In this document: positions 4,871 through 13,543 of the stretch, piece after piece
Position numbering within the stretch: the first letter of the stretch is position 1
How the letters are laid out: each line of letters opens with the position of its first letter
From: a virus
Reading direction: 5' to 3' (one strand)
Length of the DNA: 30,414 nt
IMG/VR virus record: IMGVR_UViG_3300048836_000301
Span: 1 to 30,414 of that record
Translations under genes and position numbers: made by a program
The notes under the pieces: model-generated
What the model saw: the letters and a program-made list of their open reading frames with translations, nothing else
Databases searched by the model: none
What the model was told of the DNA's origin: nothing

Positions 4871-5302
4871 TTATTTACTCCCTATAGTCTGTATATGTGG
4901 ATAGTCTTTTTGTTTCCATCGTCCACCCCATTCTAATCCAAATTCTTCTGCAACTTTACCTATACTTTCCCAAATTTCGAAAGGTGCTGTCCACCATAAC
5001 TTATTATTTTTTGGATTTATAGGAACTATATCTATTGCTTCTCCTATTAGATGTTTACTTTTTAAAGTCCAAGTTATTTGTTTTTTATTTTCTTCTTCTG
5101 TAAGTGGTCTTAGTTTAGCTACAGATCTTAATCTATTTACAGTTACAAGAGGTTCTCTTCCTTGAGCATAATATGCTGCCTGAACTTCTTTACTTCTAAT
5201 TCCTTCTGTTATGTAATATTTTATACCTAACTGATCTAATCTAGTCATCAACGCATCTACTTGTTGTTTAAATCCTTCTTTTAATCCGTATAGTTTTTGC
5301 AT
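4871..5302 (-). CDS. Endolysin, M15C L-alanyl-D-glutamate-type peptidase
   Basis: This 143-residue, single-domain enzyme has the M15 signature: SKHLIGEAID, with zinc ligands H84 and D91, and EWGGRWKQKDYPHIQ with H136 as the third ligand. R36 lies in the ITEGIRSKEVQ strand typical of the family. The layout matches the T5-type endolysin, which cuts the L-Ala-D-Glu bond in peptidoglycan stem peptides, and no cell-wall-binding domain is attached. There is no signal peptide, so release would depend on the holin next door. It overlaps the preceding 77-residue gene by 22 nt. The family assignment is strong; the exact bond cut is by analogy. Confidence 0.92.
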   Translation of the reverse strand: MQKLYGLKEGFKQQVDALMTRLDQLGIKYYITEGIRSKEVQAAYYAQGREPLVTVNRLRSVAKLRPLTEEENKKQITWTLKSKHLIGEAIDIVPINPKNNKLWWTAPFEIWESIGKVAEEFGLEWGGRWKQKDYPHIQTIGSK

Positions 5303-5514
5303 CTTTCTTTCACCTCTAGCTCTATATATTTATATAGACTTTCTATTAGAAGTGCATTTTCTTCTTTAGAATGCAAATCTATAGTTTCATCTATATATGA
5401 AAGTAAAAGATCTATAAGCTCTTTCCAACTTTGTAGATCTTGATCTCTATGAGAAGAGTAAATATCTTGTATATAACTCTTCATGCTTTCTCTTAATTGA
5501 TCTCTACTCATCAT
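5281..5514 (-). CDS. Hypothetical 77-residue protein in the lysis cassette
   Basis: This acidic, fully helical small protein (MMSRDQLRESMKSYIQDIYS, then a helix with WKELIDLLLSYIDETIDL) has no membrane segment. Two neighbouring ATG codons (5514 and 5511) follow AAGGA; the first overlaps the stop of the XhlA-like gene as ATGA. Its end overlaps the endolysin start by 22 nt. Its place between the membrane protein and the endolysin suggests a lysis-timing or accessory role, but no family was recognised. Confidence 0.7.
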   Translation of the reverse strand: MMSRDQLRESMKSYIQDIYSSHRDQDLQSWKELIDLLLSYIDETIDLHSKEENALLIESLYKYIELEVKERCKNYTD

Positions 5515-6035
5515 AGTGTCCTTATATATTGCAAAATAATCATTCCTATTATTCCCACAACTCCTCCACCAATTGCAATAAACACAGCATTTTTTATAGA
5601 TGTACTTACTCCATCAACTAATCCTGCTTTCTTAACCATCGGCATTTTTTCAAGAGTTTCTACTCTATCTTCTAGTGTAGAATATTTTTTTTCTAAATTT
5701 TGTATTCTAGTAACATATTGCTTAGCAACTTCCCATTTTTTATCATGTTCAACTAAAACATCATTTACACTCTCTTCATCTTCACAGTGATCATCTATTT
5801 TTTTTTCTAAATCATCTATCTGTTTACCCTTTAACTCGATATTATTGAATACTTTCTCTTCTAAGTTACTAATCTTGTCTTTTACACTTTCTAGTTTAAT
5901 TTCTAGATTACTTTCCATAGTCTCTACTTTTCCTATAAGTTTGACTAGTCCTTGCTGTAGATCCATGGTTGTGTCACTCCTTCTATCTGGTACAAATTGA
6001 CCATTTGGTAATTTAATATATGTTGTTGATTCCAT
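5511..6035 (-). CDS. Coiled-coil membrane protein, XhlA/holin-accessory-like
   Basis: Residues about 25-130 form a long coiled coil with clear heptads (LVKLIGKVETMESNLEIKL; later IQNLEKKYSTLEDRVETLE). A single C-terminal membrane span follows at residues about 149-168 (NAVFIAIGGGVVGIIGMIIL) with a short basic end. This is the layout of XhlA-type hemolysin/holin-accessory proteins, here with a longer coil than the usual 80-100 residues. It could be an antiholin, a holin partner, or a virion protein tethered to the membrane. Its RBS (GGATAAAATT) is weak and overlaps the stop of the preceding mini-gene, so it is probably coupled to it. Confidence 0.75.
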   Translation of the reverse strand: MESTTYIKLPNGQFVPDRRSDTTMDLQQGLVKLIGKVETMESNLEIKLESVKDKISNLEEKVFNNIELKGKQIDDLEKKIDDHCEDEESVNDVLVEHDKKWEVAKQYVTRIQNLEKKYSTLEDRVETLEKMPMVKKAGLVDGVSTSIKNAVFIAIGGGVVGIIGMIILQYIRTL

Positions 6036-6039
6036 AATT

Positions 6040-6219
6040 TTATCCTAATAGAGTGTTGAAAAGCGCTTGATCTCCTAGATCTCTAATTTGTTGAGTGATT
6101 TCTATTAACTTAGTTTCTTCATCATGAAGTTGTTCACTTAGACTCATAAGTTGAGTTTGTAGAATTTGAATAGTAGCTTTACTAGCTAAATAAGAGTTAT
6201 ATAGTTCTGTATTTGTCAT
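6040..6219 (-). CDS. Hypothetical 59-residue helical protein
   Basis: ATG 6219-6217 follows AAGGAGAAAAAT and the stop TAA is 6042-6040, two bases before the ribosome-binding region of the next gene. The product (MTNTELYNSYLASKATIQIL followed by Gln/Leu-rich helix) is a single amphipathic helix of coiled-coil character without membrane span. Placed between the collagen-like fibre and the lysis genes, it may be a fibre chaperone or small lysis accessory, but nothing in the sequence decides this. Confidence 0.65.
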   Translation of the reverse strand: MTNTELYNSYLASKATIQILQTQLMSLSEQLHDEETKLIEITQQIRDLGDQALFNTLLG

Positions 6220-6231
6220 ATTTTTCTCCTT

Positions 6232-7968
6232 TTATATTATAGTCCAAGAAATTATAATTCCATCTTTTATAATTACTTCATGTGATCCTTCTGTAGTTGT
6301 GAACGTCTTTGTTTCTGTTAGTCCTATTGAACCATCAGAAGATTTGTATTTTGAAGTTAGATATTTACCAGTATATACTATAACATCACCATACAATAGA
6401 GTTTCAGAAGTTATAGTTGAACCTAAAACTACTTGATTAGATTTAGTTACTCTAGAGTTATAACCAATACAAGTGCTACCAGTAATATTTGTCACACTAT
6501 CTGACCAACTATTGTAACCTATAAATATATTATTTGAAGTATTTACACCTGTAGAGACTCTGTATCCTGAGTCTCTACCTAAAGAAATGTTTGAAGATAC
6601 TGTGCATTTAGATCCTGCATTTCTACCTATAAAAATATTATCTGATTTTATAGATGATGTTGTACCATCAGTTCCACTTTGATAACCTATACAAATATTA
6701 TCAGATGAAGATGTTCCTATGCTTCCTGCAGAATTATATCCAAAGGTTAAATTTCTAAATCCAGTTGTAAGTCTTATTGTATTTAAGGCTCCTATGCTAT
6801 AATTTGAATATCCTGTGCTTAAAATATTATGATTAGAATTTCCTATCACTATATTTGAGAAACTTTGACCCTGAGTTTGTTGTGTGAAAGATATAGAATT
6901 GTTCGATCCTATACATACTTCGTTATATCCAGATGTATAAGTTGTGAGATTGTTTGAGCCCAATATTACAGAGTTACTAAAATTCTTGTTTACGCTTGAA
7001 GATGTTGCATTTAAAGATCCTATCAATAAGTTAGAAGCTCCAGTAGATCCAGTTCTCTCAGATATAGCAGAAGTAGCTTCTAAAATTATGTTCGAATGAT
7101 TTAATCCTGTAGTTCCAAATGTTTTTCTCAATCTTACTAAAGAATCTTTTATTAATTTTCCAGTAGTTCCATCAAAAGTAGATATATAATTATCTAAAGA
7201 AGATATAGGTCCTACCACATCTCCTACTTTGTTATCTATCCACTGAGTGTTATAATCTATAGAGTCTATCTTACTCAAGATTTGACCGGCAGTACCTCCT
7301 ATTGCTACTCCGGGTCCAGGTAAACCTTGAGGTCCAGTTTCACCAATAGGTCCAGTTTCACCTTGAGGTCCAGGTAAACCAATAGGTCCAGGTAAACCAA
7401 TAGGTCCAGTTTCACCTTGAGGTCCAGGTAAACCTTGAGGTCCAGTTTCACCAATAGGTCCAGTTTCACCTTGAGGTCCAGTTTCACCTTGAGGTCCAGT
7501 TTCACCAATAGGTCCAGTTTCACCAATAGGTCCAGTTTCACCTTGAGGTCCAGTTTCACCTTGAGGTCCAGTTTCACCAATAGGTCCAGTTTCACCAATA
7601 GGTCCAGGTAAACCTTGAGGTCCAGTTTCACCAATAGGTCCAGTTTCACCAATAGGTCCAGTTTCACCTTGAGGTCCAGTTTCACCAATAGGTCCAGGTA
7701 AACCTTGAGGTCCAGTTTCACCTTGAGGTCCAGGTAAACCTCTAAGACCCACATTCACATCTATTGCTAAAGGTGTTGCTAAAACATCTATGTTAGTTTC
7801 TTTTTTTTCTACTATTAATTCTGTTGTTTTAGGTTCTATAACTAATTCTCCAGCAATAGTAGTAGCAGTTAAATCTACGTTTAGAGGAGTTTCAACTACT
7901 TCTAATCTAACTTGAGGATCTGAAACAACAATTTTTTCTATTTCTTTTATGACTATTATATCTGTCAT
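6232..7968 (-). CDS. Collagen-like tail fibre with YadA-head-like C-terminal repeats
   Basis: This 578-residue protein has three parts. Residues 1-73 form a beta-rich anchor. Residues 74-220 are 49 uninterrupted Gly-X-Y triplets, almost all drawn from GPI, GPQ, GET and GLP, predicting a collagen triple helix and so a trimeric fibre. Residues about 275-540 carry a repeated pattern around N-(I/V)-x-I-G-x-N-S ([34 protein letters not shown]), as in the left-handed beta-roll head of YadA-type trimeric adhesins. It probably recognises or decorates the host surface at the tail tip; a head-fibre role is possible but less likely next to the baseplate genes. An AGGA site precedes the ATG. There is no intramolecular chaperone domain at the end. 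Confidence 0.85.
   Translation of the reverse strand: MTDIIVIKEIEKIVVSDPQVRLEVVETPLNVDLTATTIAGELVIEPKTTELIVEKKETNIDVLATPLAIDVNVGLRGLPGPQGETGPQGLPGPIGETGPQGETGPIGETGPIGETGPQGLPGPIGETGPIGETGPQGETGPQGETGPIGETGPIGETGPQGETGPQGETGPIGETGPQGLPGPQGETGPIGLPGPIGLPGPQGETGPIGETGPQGLPGPGVAIGGTAGQILSKIDSIDYNTQWIDNKVGDVVGPISSLDNYISTFDGTTGKLIKDSLVRLRKTFGTTGLNHSNIILEATSAISERTGSTGASNLLIGSLNATSSSVNKNFSNSVILGSNNLTTYTSGYNEVCIGSNNSISFTQQTQGQSFSNIVIGNSNHNILSTGYSNYSIGALNTIRLTTGFRNLTFGYNSAGSIGTSSSDNICIGYQSGTDGTTSSIKSDNIFIGRNAGSKCTVSSNISLGRDSGYRVSTGVNTSNNIFIGYNSWSDSVTNITGSTCIGYNSRVTKSNQVVLGSTITSETLLYGDVIVYTGKYLTSKYKSSDGSIGLTETKTFTTTEGSHEVIIKDGIIISWTII
7309..7749 (-). repeat. Collagen-coding minisatellite (9/18-bp units)
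   Basis: About 49 nine-base units encode Gly-X-Y. The same 18-bp modules (for example GGTCCAGTTTCACCAATA on the plus strand) recur with almost no synonymous variation. Such identity lets units be gained or lost in frame by slippage or recombination, and it may also have caused collapse in a short-read assembly. Confidence 0.95.
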
Positions 7969-7975
7969 TTTATCC

Positions 7976-8341
7976 TCACTTTGTTATTTCAGGACTTATA
8001 TTGCATGTTCCGTTTAATAATCTTATTACTTCTGATCCGTTTACAAGTTCTATATCGTACCATGCTTCAAGCACTTCTGTATAATTAGTGCCTTTAGTTT
8101 CTATTGCTTCAGAATCTGATGCTGGTAAAGATATAGTCACTTCTCCTTCAGTGGGATCTGTGACTGTCACTATAAAATCAGCTAGAGAAGTTGTGTCTGT
8201 AGCCTTTAATTTAATAGAACCTCTACCAGTATATCCAGTTAGATCTATAGGTGCAGGAGTAACTGCACCATCATTTAATTTAACAATCATAGTATATGTA
8301 GAACCTTGTTCTATAATTATATTATATATTCCAGCTGCCAT
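7976..8341 (-). CDS. BppU-N-like / Ig-fold baseplate or fibre-adaptor protein
   Basis: This 121-residue beta-strand protein contains the pattern seen in BppU N-terminal and similar small baseplate proteins: [13 protein letters not shown], then [14 protein letters not shown], then [12 protein letters not shown], then WYDIELVNG near the end. Family members bridge the baseplate to receptor-binding fibres and usually sit next to the fibre gene, as here. AAGGAGAAAAATA precedes the ATG, and the next gene, the collagen-like fibre, follows after 7 nt. No catalytic motif is present. The fold assignment is fairly good; the attachment partner is inferred. Confidence 0.65.
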   Translation of the reverse strand: MAAGIYNIIIEQGSTYTMIVKLNDGAVTPAPIDLTGYTGRGSIKLKATDTTSLADFIVTVTDPTEGEVTISLPASDSEAIETKGTNYTEVLEAWYDIELVNGSEVIRLLNGTCNISPEITK

Positions 8342-8364
8342 TTATTTTTCTCCTTTTATATATC

Positions 8365-8853
8365 TTATGAAACTCTAGTCCAAGTTCCAGAAACTTTTAC
8401 GTAAACTGTACTTTTTTTCCAAACACCTGCATCTAAAACATAAGGAGTAGTATATAACCAACTGGGAGAATTTTTAACATCTGGATATAATATTACTGTA
8501 CTTTCTGAAGGAATAACTCCATCTTGAAATAAAACATATAATATTTGATTTCCAAAATCATAATAATAACAACCTACTCCTGAAGATAAATATTCTGTAG
8601 TTAAATCTGATATTGAAACTACAGAATTATATCTAACTCCATTTACTAGAACATGATTAATAGAAGGAGTGTTTTCACCCCAAACAGGAGTGGATCCTGA
8701 AGCTAGTGTTGATCCATAACTAGCGTATCCATAAGATCCACTCCCATAAGAAGTATTTGTAAGTGCGAAAGAAGGTTCATAATATTGTACATAATAGATT
8801 CCTCCACCATAAGGAATCCAAAGTTGTTCTTTATTTGCTGTGTATATAGACAT
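8365..8853 (-). CDS. Small tail protein sharing a module with the N-terminus of the 1555-residue fibre
   Basis: This 162-residue protein is rich in Tyr, Ser and Gly. Residues about 35-56 (SYGSGSYGYASYGSTLASG) and a later NQILYVLFQDG closely match the start of its upstream neighbour (FSYGFGAWGYFSYGSSGAG and TQILYVNFQN), so the two share a module, probably by duplication. The end (VYVKVSGTWTRVS) resembles short C-terminal segments in tail-fibre proteins, where a W-bearing strand closes the domain. GAGGTAAAATATG gives the start. It is probably a virion component on the tail tip; the binding target is unknown. Confidence 0.7.
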   Translation of the reverse strand: MSIYTANKEQLWIPYGGGIYYVQYYEPSFALTNTSYGSGSYGYASYGSTLASGSTPVWGENTPSINHVLVNGVRYNSVVSISDLTTEYLSSGVGCYYYDFGNQILYVLFQDGVIPSESTVILYPDVKNSPSWLYTTPYVLDAGVWKKSTVYVKVSGTWTRVS

Positions 8854-8863
8854 ATTTTACCTC

Positions 8864-11800
8864 TTATGGGAAAGTAGGAGCAGTTGTAGCTCCACCTGCT
8901 TTAGTCATAGTTTGATGGAAATATGTACCATCATAAATTACTTTTATTATTCCTCCTGCAGCCCAAGCACCAGTAGTTGTTACTGCACCAGCTTTATAAA
9001 GAGTTTTTGCTCCAGTCCCGTTGATGTTTAAAGTAGATGAAGCAGTTGCACCGTTAGTCATCACTATAGTAGCTTCAGCACCTTTTTCTAGAACCCAGTT
9101 AGAAAGTGTAACTACTTTAGCAGCTGTTGCTTGTGCAGTTGTACAAGTTCCAATTAAACTCTGAGTTGATCTAGTTGCTGTATTAGAATTTCCAGAAACG
9201 TTTCCAGTTAGTGTTCCTACAAATGATGTTGCAGTAACAGAGGTAAGACCTGCTAAAGTAAGTGTAGTTGTATCTACTGGTATAACTGTAGTTCCAATAG
9301 TTATATTAACTGCACCAGTATAAGAAGTTTTATACCAAATGTCTCCATCAGCACCACCACTTGGATCAGAGGCTGATATAGTTTTAGCAGCTCCATTCCA
9401 TTCAGTTGAATCTCTAGATATAGCAGCAGCAATTAAAGTTGATGTATGTGTAGATGTAATAGTTCCAAAAGCTGTAGGTTCAAATCCAATTACCCATCCA
9501 TCATCCCAAGAAGTATAAGTTTCTCCACCGAATCCAGCAACAAAATTTGTAACTCTAATTTGAGGATAAGACCATGTTGAGGCTAATTCACCTATATAAA
9601 CACAACACTTAGTTCCATCGTGACCAAATCTAACTGTAAAATCTCTACCTGTAGAAGTTCCAATAGTTTGAACAGATGTATTAATCCAAGATGGAGTTGT
9701 GATATAATTATATCCAGCAACTTTTACTGTAAAACTTTCTCCAGTTGTGTATTCATATATTTCAACATCAAACTTCATCATAGTAGAAGTCCAAGATTGA
9801 GGAAGAGTTACTTTTATAGCACCAGTTACGGTTGCAGTAGTTGTTTTATAACCTCCACCTTTTGGAGTAGGAATATAAACAGAATTTCCATCACTAACTG
9901 CTAATCCTGTACTTTGAACTGTGTCTAATCCTGTAAGTGCTAAAGCTGCAGATGCTCTATTTAGAGCTACTGCAGTTGTTCCTATATAAAGTGATGAAGC
10001 ACCTAGAACTGCTGAAGGAATTGTTCCAGAAAGTTGACCAGCAATAACGTTTCCAGTTCCATTTATAACTGTTGTTCCGTTATAGTTTAGAATATTATCC
10101 CAACCTGTTCCTATCCAAATACCGTTAGCTGTTCCCGCTCCAGCTGTTTTAGTATCAAACTTTATACCGTTAGTTGTAACACCAGAAGCAGATGCACCGT
10201 TGACTAATCTTATTGAGTTCCAAGTTCCTCCAGATGTTGATCCAGGAGTAACGTTGAATCTTGAAGCACTAGCTTCTATAGCCGCTGCTCCACCAACATA
10301 ATCTACATTTAAAGCACTTGTTCCTGCTGTTACAGTTCCAAATCCAGTGTTACTTATTTGAACTAAATCTACTGTTGGAGCTGCTGTAGAGGCTACTTTT
10401 AGATATCCTGCTGCAGGTTCGTTAAATGTAGTTGAACCTGTTACAGTTCCTCCTGTTAGTGCTAAGTTTCCAGATGCTGTTCCAGTTAGAGATCCTGTAA
10501 TTGTAGATCCAGAGATAGAAATATAATTTGCTCCGTTATACAATCTCATAGATGTTCCATCATCTAATAATTGTATGCCACCTCTAAAAGTTCCTCCAGA
10601 TGTACCAGATAATAACCAAGTAGCACCAGAAGCAACACCCATAAGAGTGTTATGTCCACCAGTGTTTACTCCAGAAGTGACTCCCCAAGAAGTAGAAAGA
10701 CCAGTAGCTTGAATATAACTAGCACCACTTAAAGGAACGTTACCAGATGCTGTTCCTGTTAGTGCTCCAACAAATGTAGTAGAAGTAACTGAAGTTAATC
10801 CTGTAATAGTTGTAGCACTACTTCCAAGAGGTATAGCAGTTGTTCCAACTGTTATAGAACTATTTGCAAGTTGAGCATTTGTAATACCTGCTGTTGCAGA
10901 TAAATTAGAAGTTGTTAGACCACTAACTGCATGTGTGTGAGTTGTAGTTGTAACAGAGTTTGTACTACTGTTAGTAACAGATGAAGGTGTTCCCAATCCT
11001 ATAACTTGTCCAGAAAGAGATAAACCATGATTAGTAGCTAAAGTAACTGCTACGTGTTTGTCAAATCCTAATTTTTCAATAGCTGTTTCAATAGTATCTG
11101 AAGAAGTAATAGTTCCTGAAGCAGCTACATATCCACTTAACACAGCTGCTGTTGGAGTATAAGAAGCAGAAGGTAAATAAGTTGTATTATCATAGCTTAA
11201 AGTTGTTCCAGATGCTTTAACAAATCCTGTTCCGTTGATGATATTTATATTTGCAGTTCCATCAAATCCAACTCCTTGAATAGTTCTAGATGTAGCAAGT
11301 TTAGTTGCAGTTGCAGCGTTAACTGAGAAATTGTTAATTTTTGTCCAATAAGATCCTTCTTCGGGAGTTACTCCCAGATTATCATCTAATAAACTTTCCC
11401 ACCAAGTAGAATTGTAGAAAACTATATTTCCATCTTTATATGAATAAGTTGCCACCCATTCTACTGAACCTGCTCCTCCACTTCCTCCAGAATTAAGTAT
11501 TTCCCAATCTAAGGGATTAGAAGAAGGTGAAGAATTCAAGTTTTGTCTAATAGCTCTGTATAATACTCCATCTTCTGCTGCAATAGCGTTAATAGGATAA
11601 ATTACATAATCTTGCCAGAATAACATACCAAACTCTGACCAGAAAGCTGAATCAGGAACAGGTTTATTATCAATAGAAGGAACAATAGCTCTCCATAATT
11701 GACCATCACTCTGAACAACTGCACCTTGAAGATAACTTACTCCTGGTTGCCACTTAATAAAAGTAGCAAGATCTATGTGAGCTGTTACATCTTCTAGCCA

Positions 11801-13531
11801 TCTTCCTGTAAAAGTTATTCTATTAGTATTATAATCTAGCGATACGCCTATAATAATTATTTTTACTTTACCATAAGAGTTATCAGTAAACTTATATAGT
11901 TCTACTTCTACTATATCTAAGATATCGATATCTGAGTGATATATTTTTGTATCAAATGTATATTCTGGAAATATTCCACCAAATTCATCTAGTACTTTAT
12001 TTGAGTAGACCTCTGCATCAGCTCTGTTTGTAAGTTGAGTTGGAAAATATTGTGTCTTACTTACTCGGTACTTTTCTTTCAACTCTAATTCTTTTGTTGA
12101 ATTTCTAAAATAGTTATAAGTTTCTTTTTCTGAATATCTTCTACTATATCCTACGTTTACTGTACTAACGTAACTATCAGAAGAATAGTTTAGAGAAGGA
12201 GGAGTGAGTAATTCAGAAACTGTAATAGTAGATTTTGTTGGAGCATCTACATCTTTTATTTTATAGGTGAATTTTCCATCTGGAGTTAATAAAAATAAAC
12301 CAAATATACTATTAGATAATTGATTAATTAAATCTATAGCAGAAGTAGATTCACCTACATAAAGATTGCAAGCAGGAAGTCCTGAATTTTTTACAGTTTC
12401 CCAGTGAGTTGTATCAAAATAGAAATTATTATAAGGAATATTTATTAAAGAACATAGTTCTTCTATAATTTGTAGAGGATTTTCTATTAAAGTTCCATCA
12501 ATTTCGTAACCTTCAAAATCTACTGTTACTTTTTGACCAGGTTTGTATACAGAAGATGATAGAACAAATGTTCCTGCTGATAAAGAAGATGCAGAATGGG
12601 TTACTTTTACACTATCTACATATACTTGATCGATACTCTTTATAAGATGTTGAGAAGTATCTACAAATTTAAATGTATAATTTGCAAGTGCGCCTTCGTT
12701 AAGTGAATAAGCAGGAGCATCTTTAATTTTTCCCCATGCTAAAGGAATCATCTTATCTTCTATTTTATCGTTAACTACTCCAGTAAATATATTTTTAACA
12801 ACTTTCTCTTCTAATACCTTTCTAGTATCTCTCATCACTATATTTAAGTCACGAGTAGAAAGAGAAAAACTATCTAAATATCCTGAATAAATTGTTTCAA
12901 ATGATTCATAATCCACTGATGTAGAACTTAATACTTTTACAACTGCTCCATAAATATCTTCATCTCTAAAATTATCAAATGCTCCATCTGTATTATTAAG
13001 AACTATACTACCAGTATCATAAGTCATAATTCCATAATATTGATTATCTTTTTTTATAGAAATAGAAGGAGCTGATCTAATTCTACCTTCATAGAATAGA
13101 TTTCCATAATATCCTTCAATATTACTATATCCTTTAGTTGCTCCTATAGCTAAATATTGATAATCTCCAGGTTGAGTATTTTGAAAATTAACATATAATA
13201 TTTGAGTAGGAATATCAAAATAGAATAAATACTCAGAAGATCTTAAATCTTCGAATGAATCTACTTGTATAAATTGTCTCAAATCAGTTTGAAAAGAATT
13301 TACTTTAAGTAATTGTTTTCTTCCTTCTAGTTCTAAAGGAAGAGTTCCTGCACCTGAAGAACCATAAGAGAAATATCCCCATGCACCAAATCCATAAGAA
13401 AAACTTGTATTTCTTTCGTCATTTGAGTAAGTTATACATTTTATATTGTTTTCAATAGATATCCATCCTGAAGATGGAAGAAAAACAGATCTATCAATCT
13501 CAAACAATATATAATTTTTAGATATTTGCAT
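8864..13531 (-). CDS. Tail hub / receptor-binding fibre protein (1555 residues)
   Basis: This is the largest gene. Residues 1-110 contain the SYG-rich module; 120-590 form a beta-rich hub-like part, including IVMRDTRKVLEEKVVKN and RADAEVYSNKVLDEFGG near the junction, as in siphophage tail-associated hub proteins. Residues about 594-735 hold three consecutive modules with the aromatic pattern of carbohydrate-binding (ChtBD3-like) domains, each roughly W..G..Y..G..V...G..W....N...P...W. Residues 740-1330 are tail-fibre repeats such as GLTSVTSTTFVGALTGTASG. The C-terminal 100 residues (LNINGTGAKTLYKAGAV, YDGTYFHQTMT) are a common fibre end. It joins hub and receptor binding in one chain. GGGAGTTAAA precedes ATG. 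No peptidase motif was found. Confidence 0.85.
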   Translation of the reverse strand: MQISKNYILFEIDRSVFLPSSGWISIENNIKCITYSNDERNTSFSYGFGAWGYFSYGSSGAGTLPLELEGRKQLLKVNSFQTDLRQFIQVDSFEDLRSSEYLFYFDIPTQILYVNFQNTQPGDYQYLAIGATKGYSNIEGYYGNLFYEGRIRSAPSISIKKDNQYYGIMTYDTGSIVLNNTDGAFDNFRDEDIYGAVVKVLSSTSVDYESFETIYSGYLDSFSLSTRDLNIVMRDTRKVLEEKVVKNIFTGVVNDKIEDKMIPLAWGKIKDAPAYSLNEGALANYTFKFVDTSQHLIKSIDQVYVDSVKVTHSASSLSAGTFVLSSSVYKPGQKVTVDFEGYEIDGTLIENPLQIIEELCSLINIPYNNFYFDTTHWETVKNSGLPACNLYVGESTSAIDLINQLSNSIFGLFLLTPDGKFTYKIKDVDAPTKSTITVSELLTPPSLNYSSDSYVSTVNVGYSRRYSEKETYNYFRNSTKELELKEKYRVSKTQYFPTQLTNRADAEVYSNKVLDEFGGIFPEYTFDTKIYHSDIDILDIVEVELYKFTDNSYGKVKIIIIGVSLDYNTNRITFTGRWLEDVTAHIDLATFIKWQPGVSYLQGAVVQSDGQLWRAIVPSIDNKPVPDSAFWSEFGMLFWQDYVIYPINAIAAEDGVLYRAIRQNLNSSPSSNPLDWEILNSGGSGGAGSVEWVATYSYKDGNIVFYNSTWWESLLDDNLGVTPEEGSYWTKINNFSVNAATATKLATSRTIQGVGFDGTANINIINGTGFVKASGTTLSYDNTTYLPSASYTPTAAVLSGYVAASGTITSSDTIETAIEKLGFDKHVAVTLATNHGLSLSGQVIGLGTPSSVTNSSTNSVTTTTHTHAVSGLTTSNLSATAGITNAQLANSSITVGTTAIPLGSSATTITGLTSVTSTTFVGALTGTASGNVPLSGASYIQATGLSTSWGVTSGVNTGGHNTLMGVASGATWLLSGTSGGTFRGGIQLLDDGTSMRLYNGANYISISGSTITGSLTGTASGNLALTGGTVTGSTTFNEPAAGYLKVASTAAPTVDLVQISNTGFGTVTAGTSALNVDYVGGAAAIEASASRFNVTPGSTSGGTWNSIRLVNGASASGVTTNGIKFDTKTAGAGTANGIWIGTGWDNILNYNGTTVINGTGNVIAGQLSGTIPSAVLGASSLYIGTTAVALNRASAALALTGLDTVQSTGLAVSDGNSVYIPTPKGGGYKTTTATVTGAIKVTLPQSWTSTMMKFDVEIYEYTTGESFTVKVAGYNYITTPSWINTSVQTIGTSTGRDFTVRFGHDGTKCCVYIGELASTWSYPQIRVTNFVAGFGGETYTSWDDGWVIGFEPTAFGTITSTHTSTLIAAAISRDSTEWNGAAKTISASDPSGGADGDIWYKTSYTGAVNITIGTTVIPVDTTTLTLAGLTSVTATSFVGTLTGNVSGNSNTATRSTQSLIGTCTTAQATAAKVVTLSNWVLEKGAEATIVMTNGATASSTLNINGTGAKTLYKAGAVTTTGAWAAGGIIKVIYDGTYFHQTMTKAGGATTAPTFP

Positions 13532-13543
13532 TTTAACTCCCTA

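Noticed and set aside
904-5790. Plus-strand open frames (for example 904-1209, 2557-2832, 3651-3881, 5497-5790)
   Set aside because: They are antisense to well-supported minus-strand genes, have Ser/Phe-rich compositions typical of complement frames and lack ribosome binding sites.
7309-7749. CRISPR-like regular repeats
   Set aside because: Units are 9/18 bp with no unique spacers, they encode Gly-X-Y in frame, and no cas genes are present.
7305-7754. Long open frame of VKLDL-type repeats on the minus strand
   Set aside because: It is the shifted frame of the collagen-coding repeats, open only because the units are multiples of three. It has no ribosome binding site and lies within the fibre gene.
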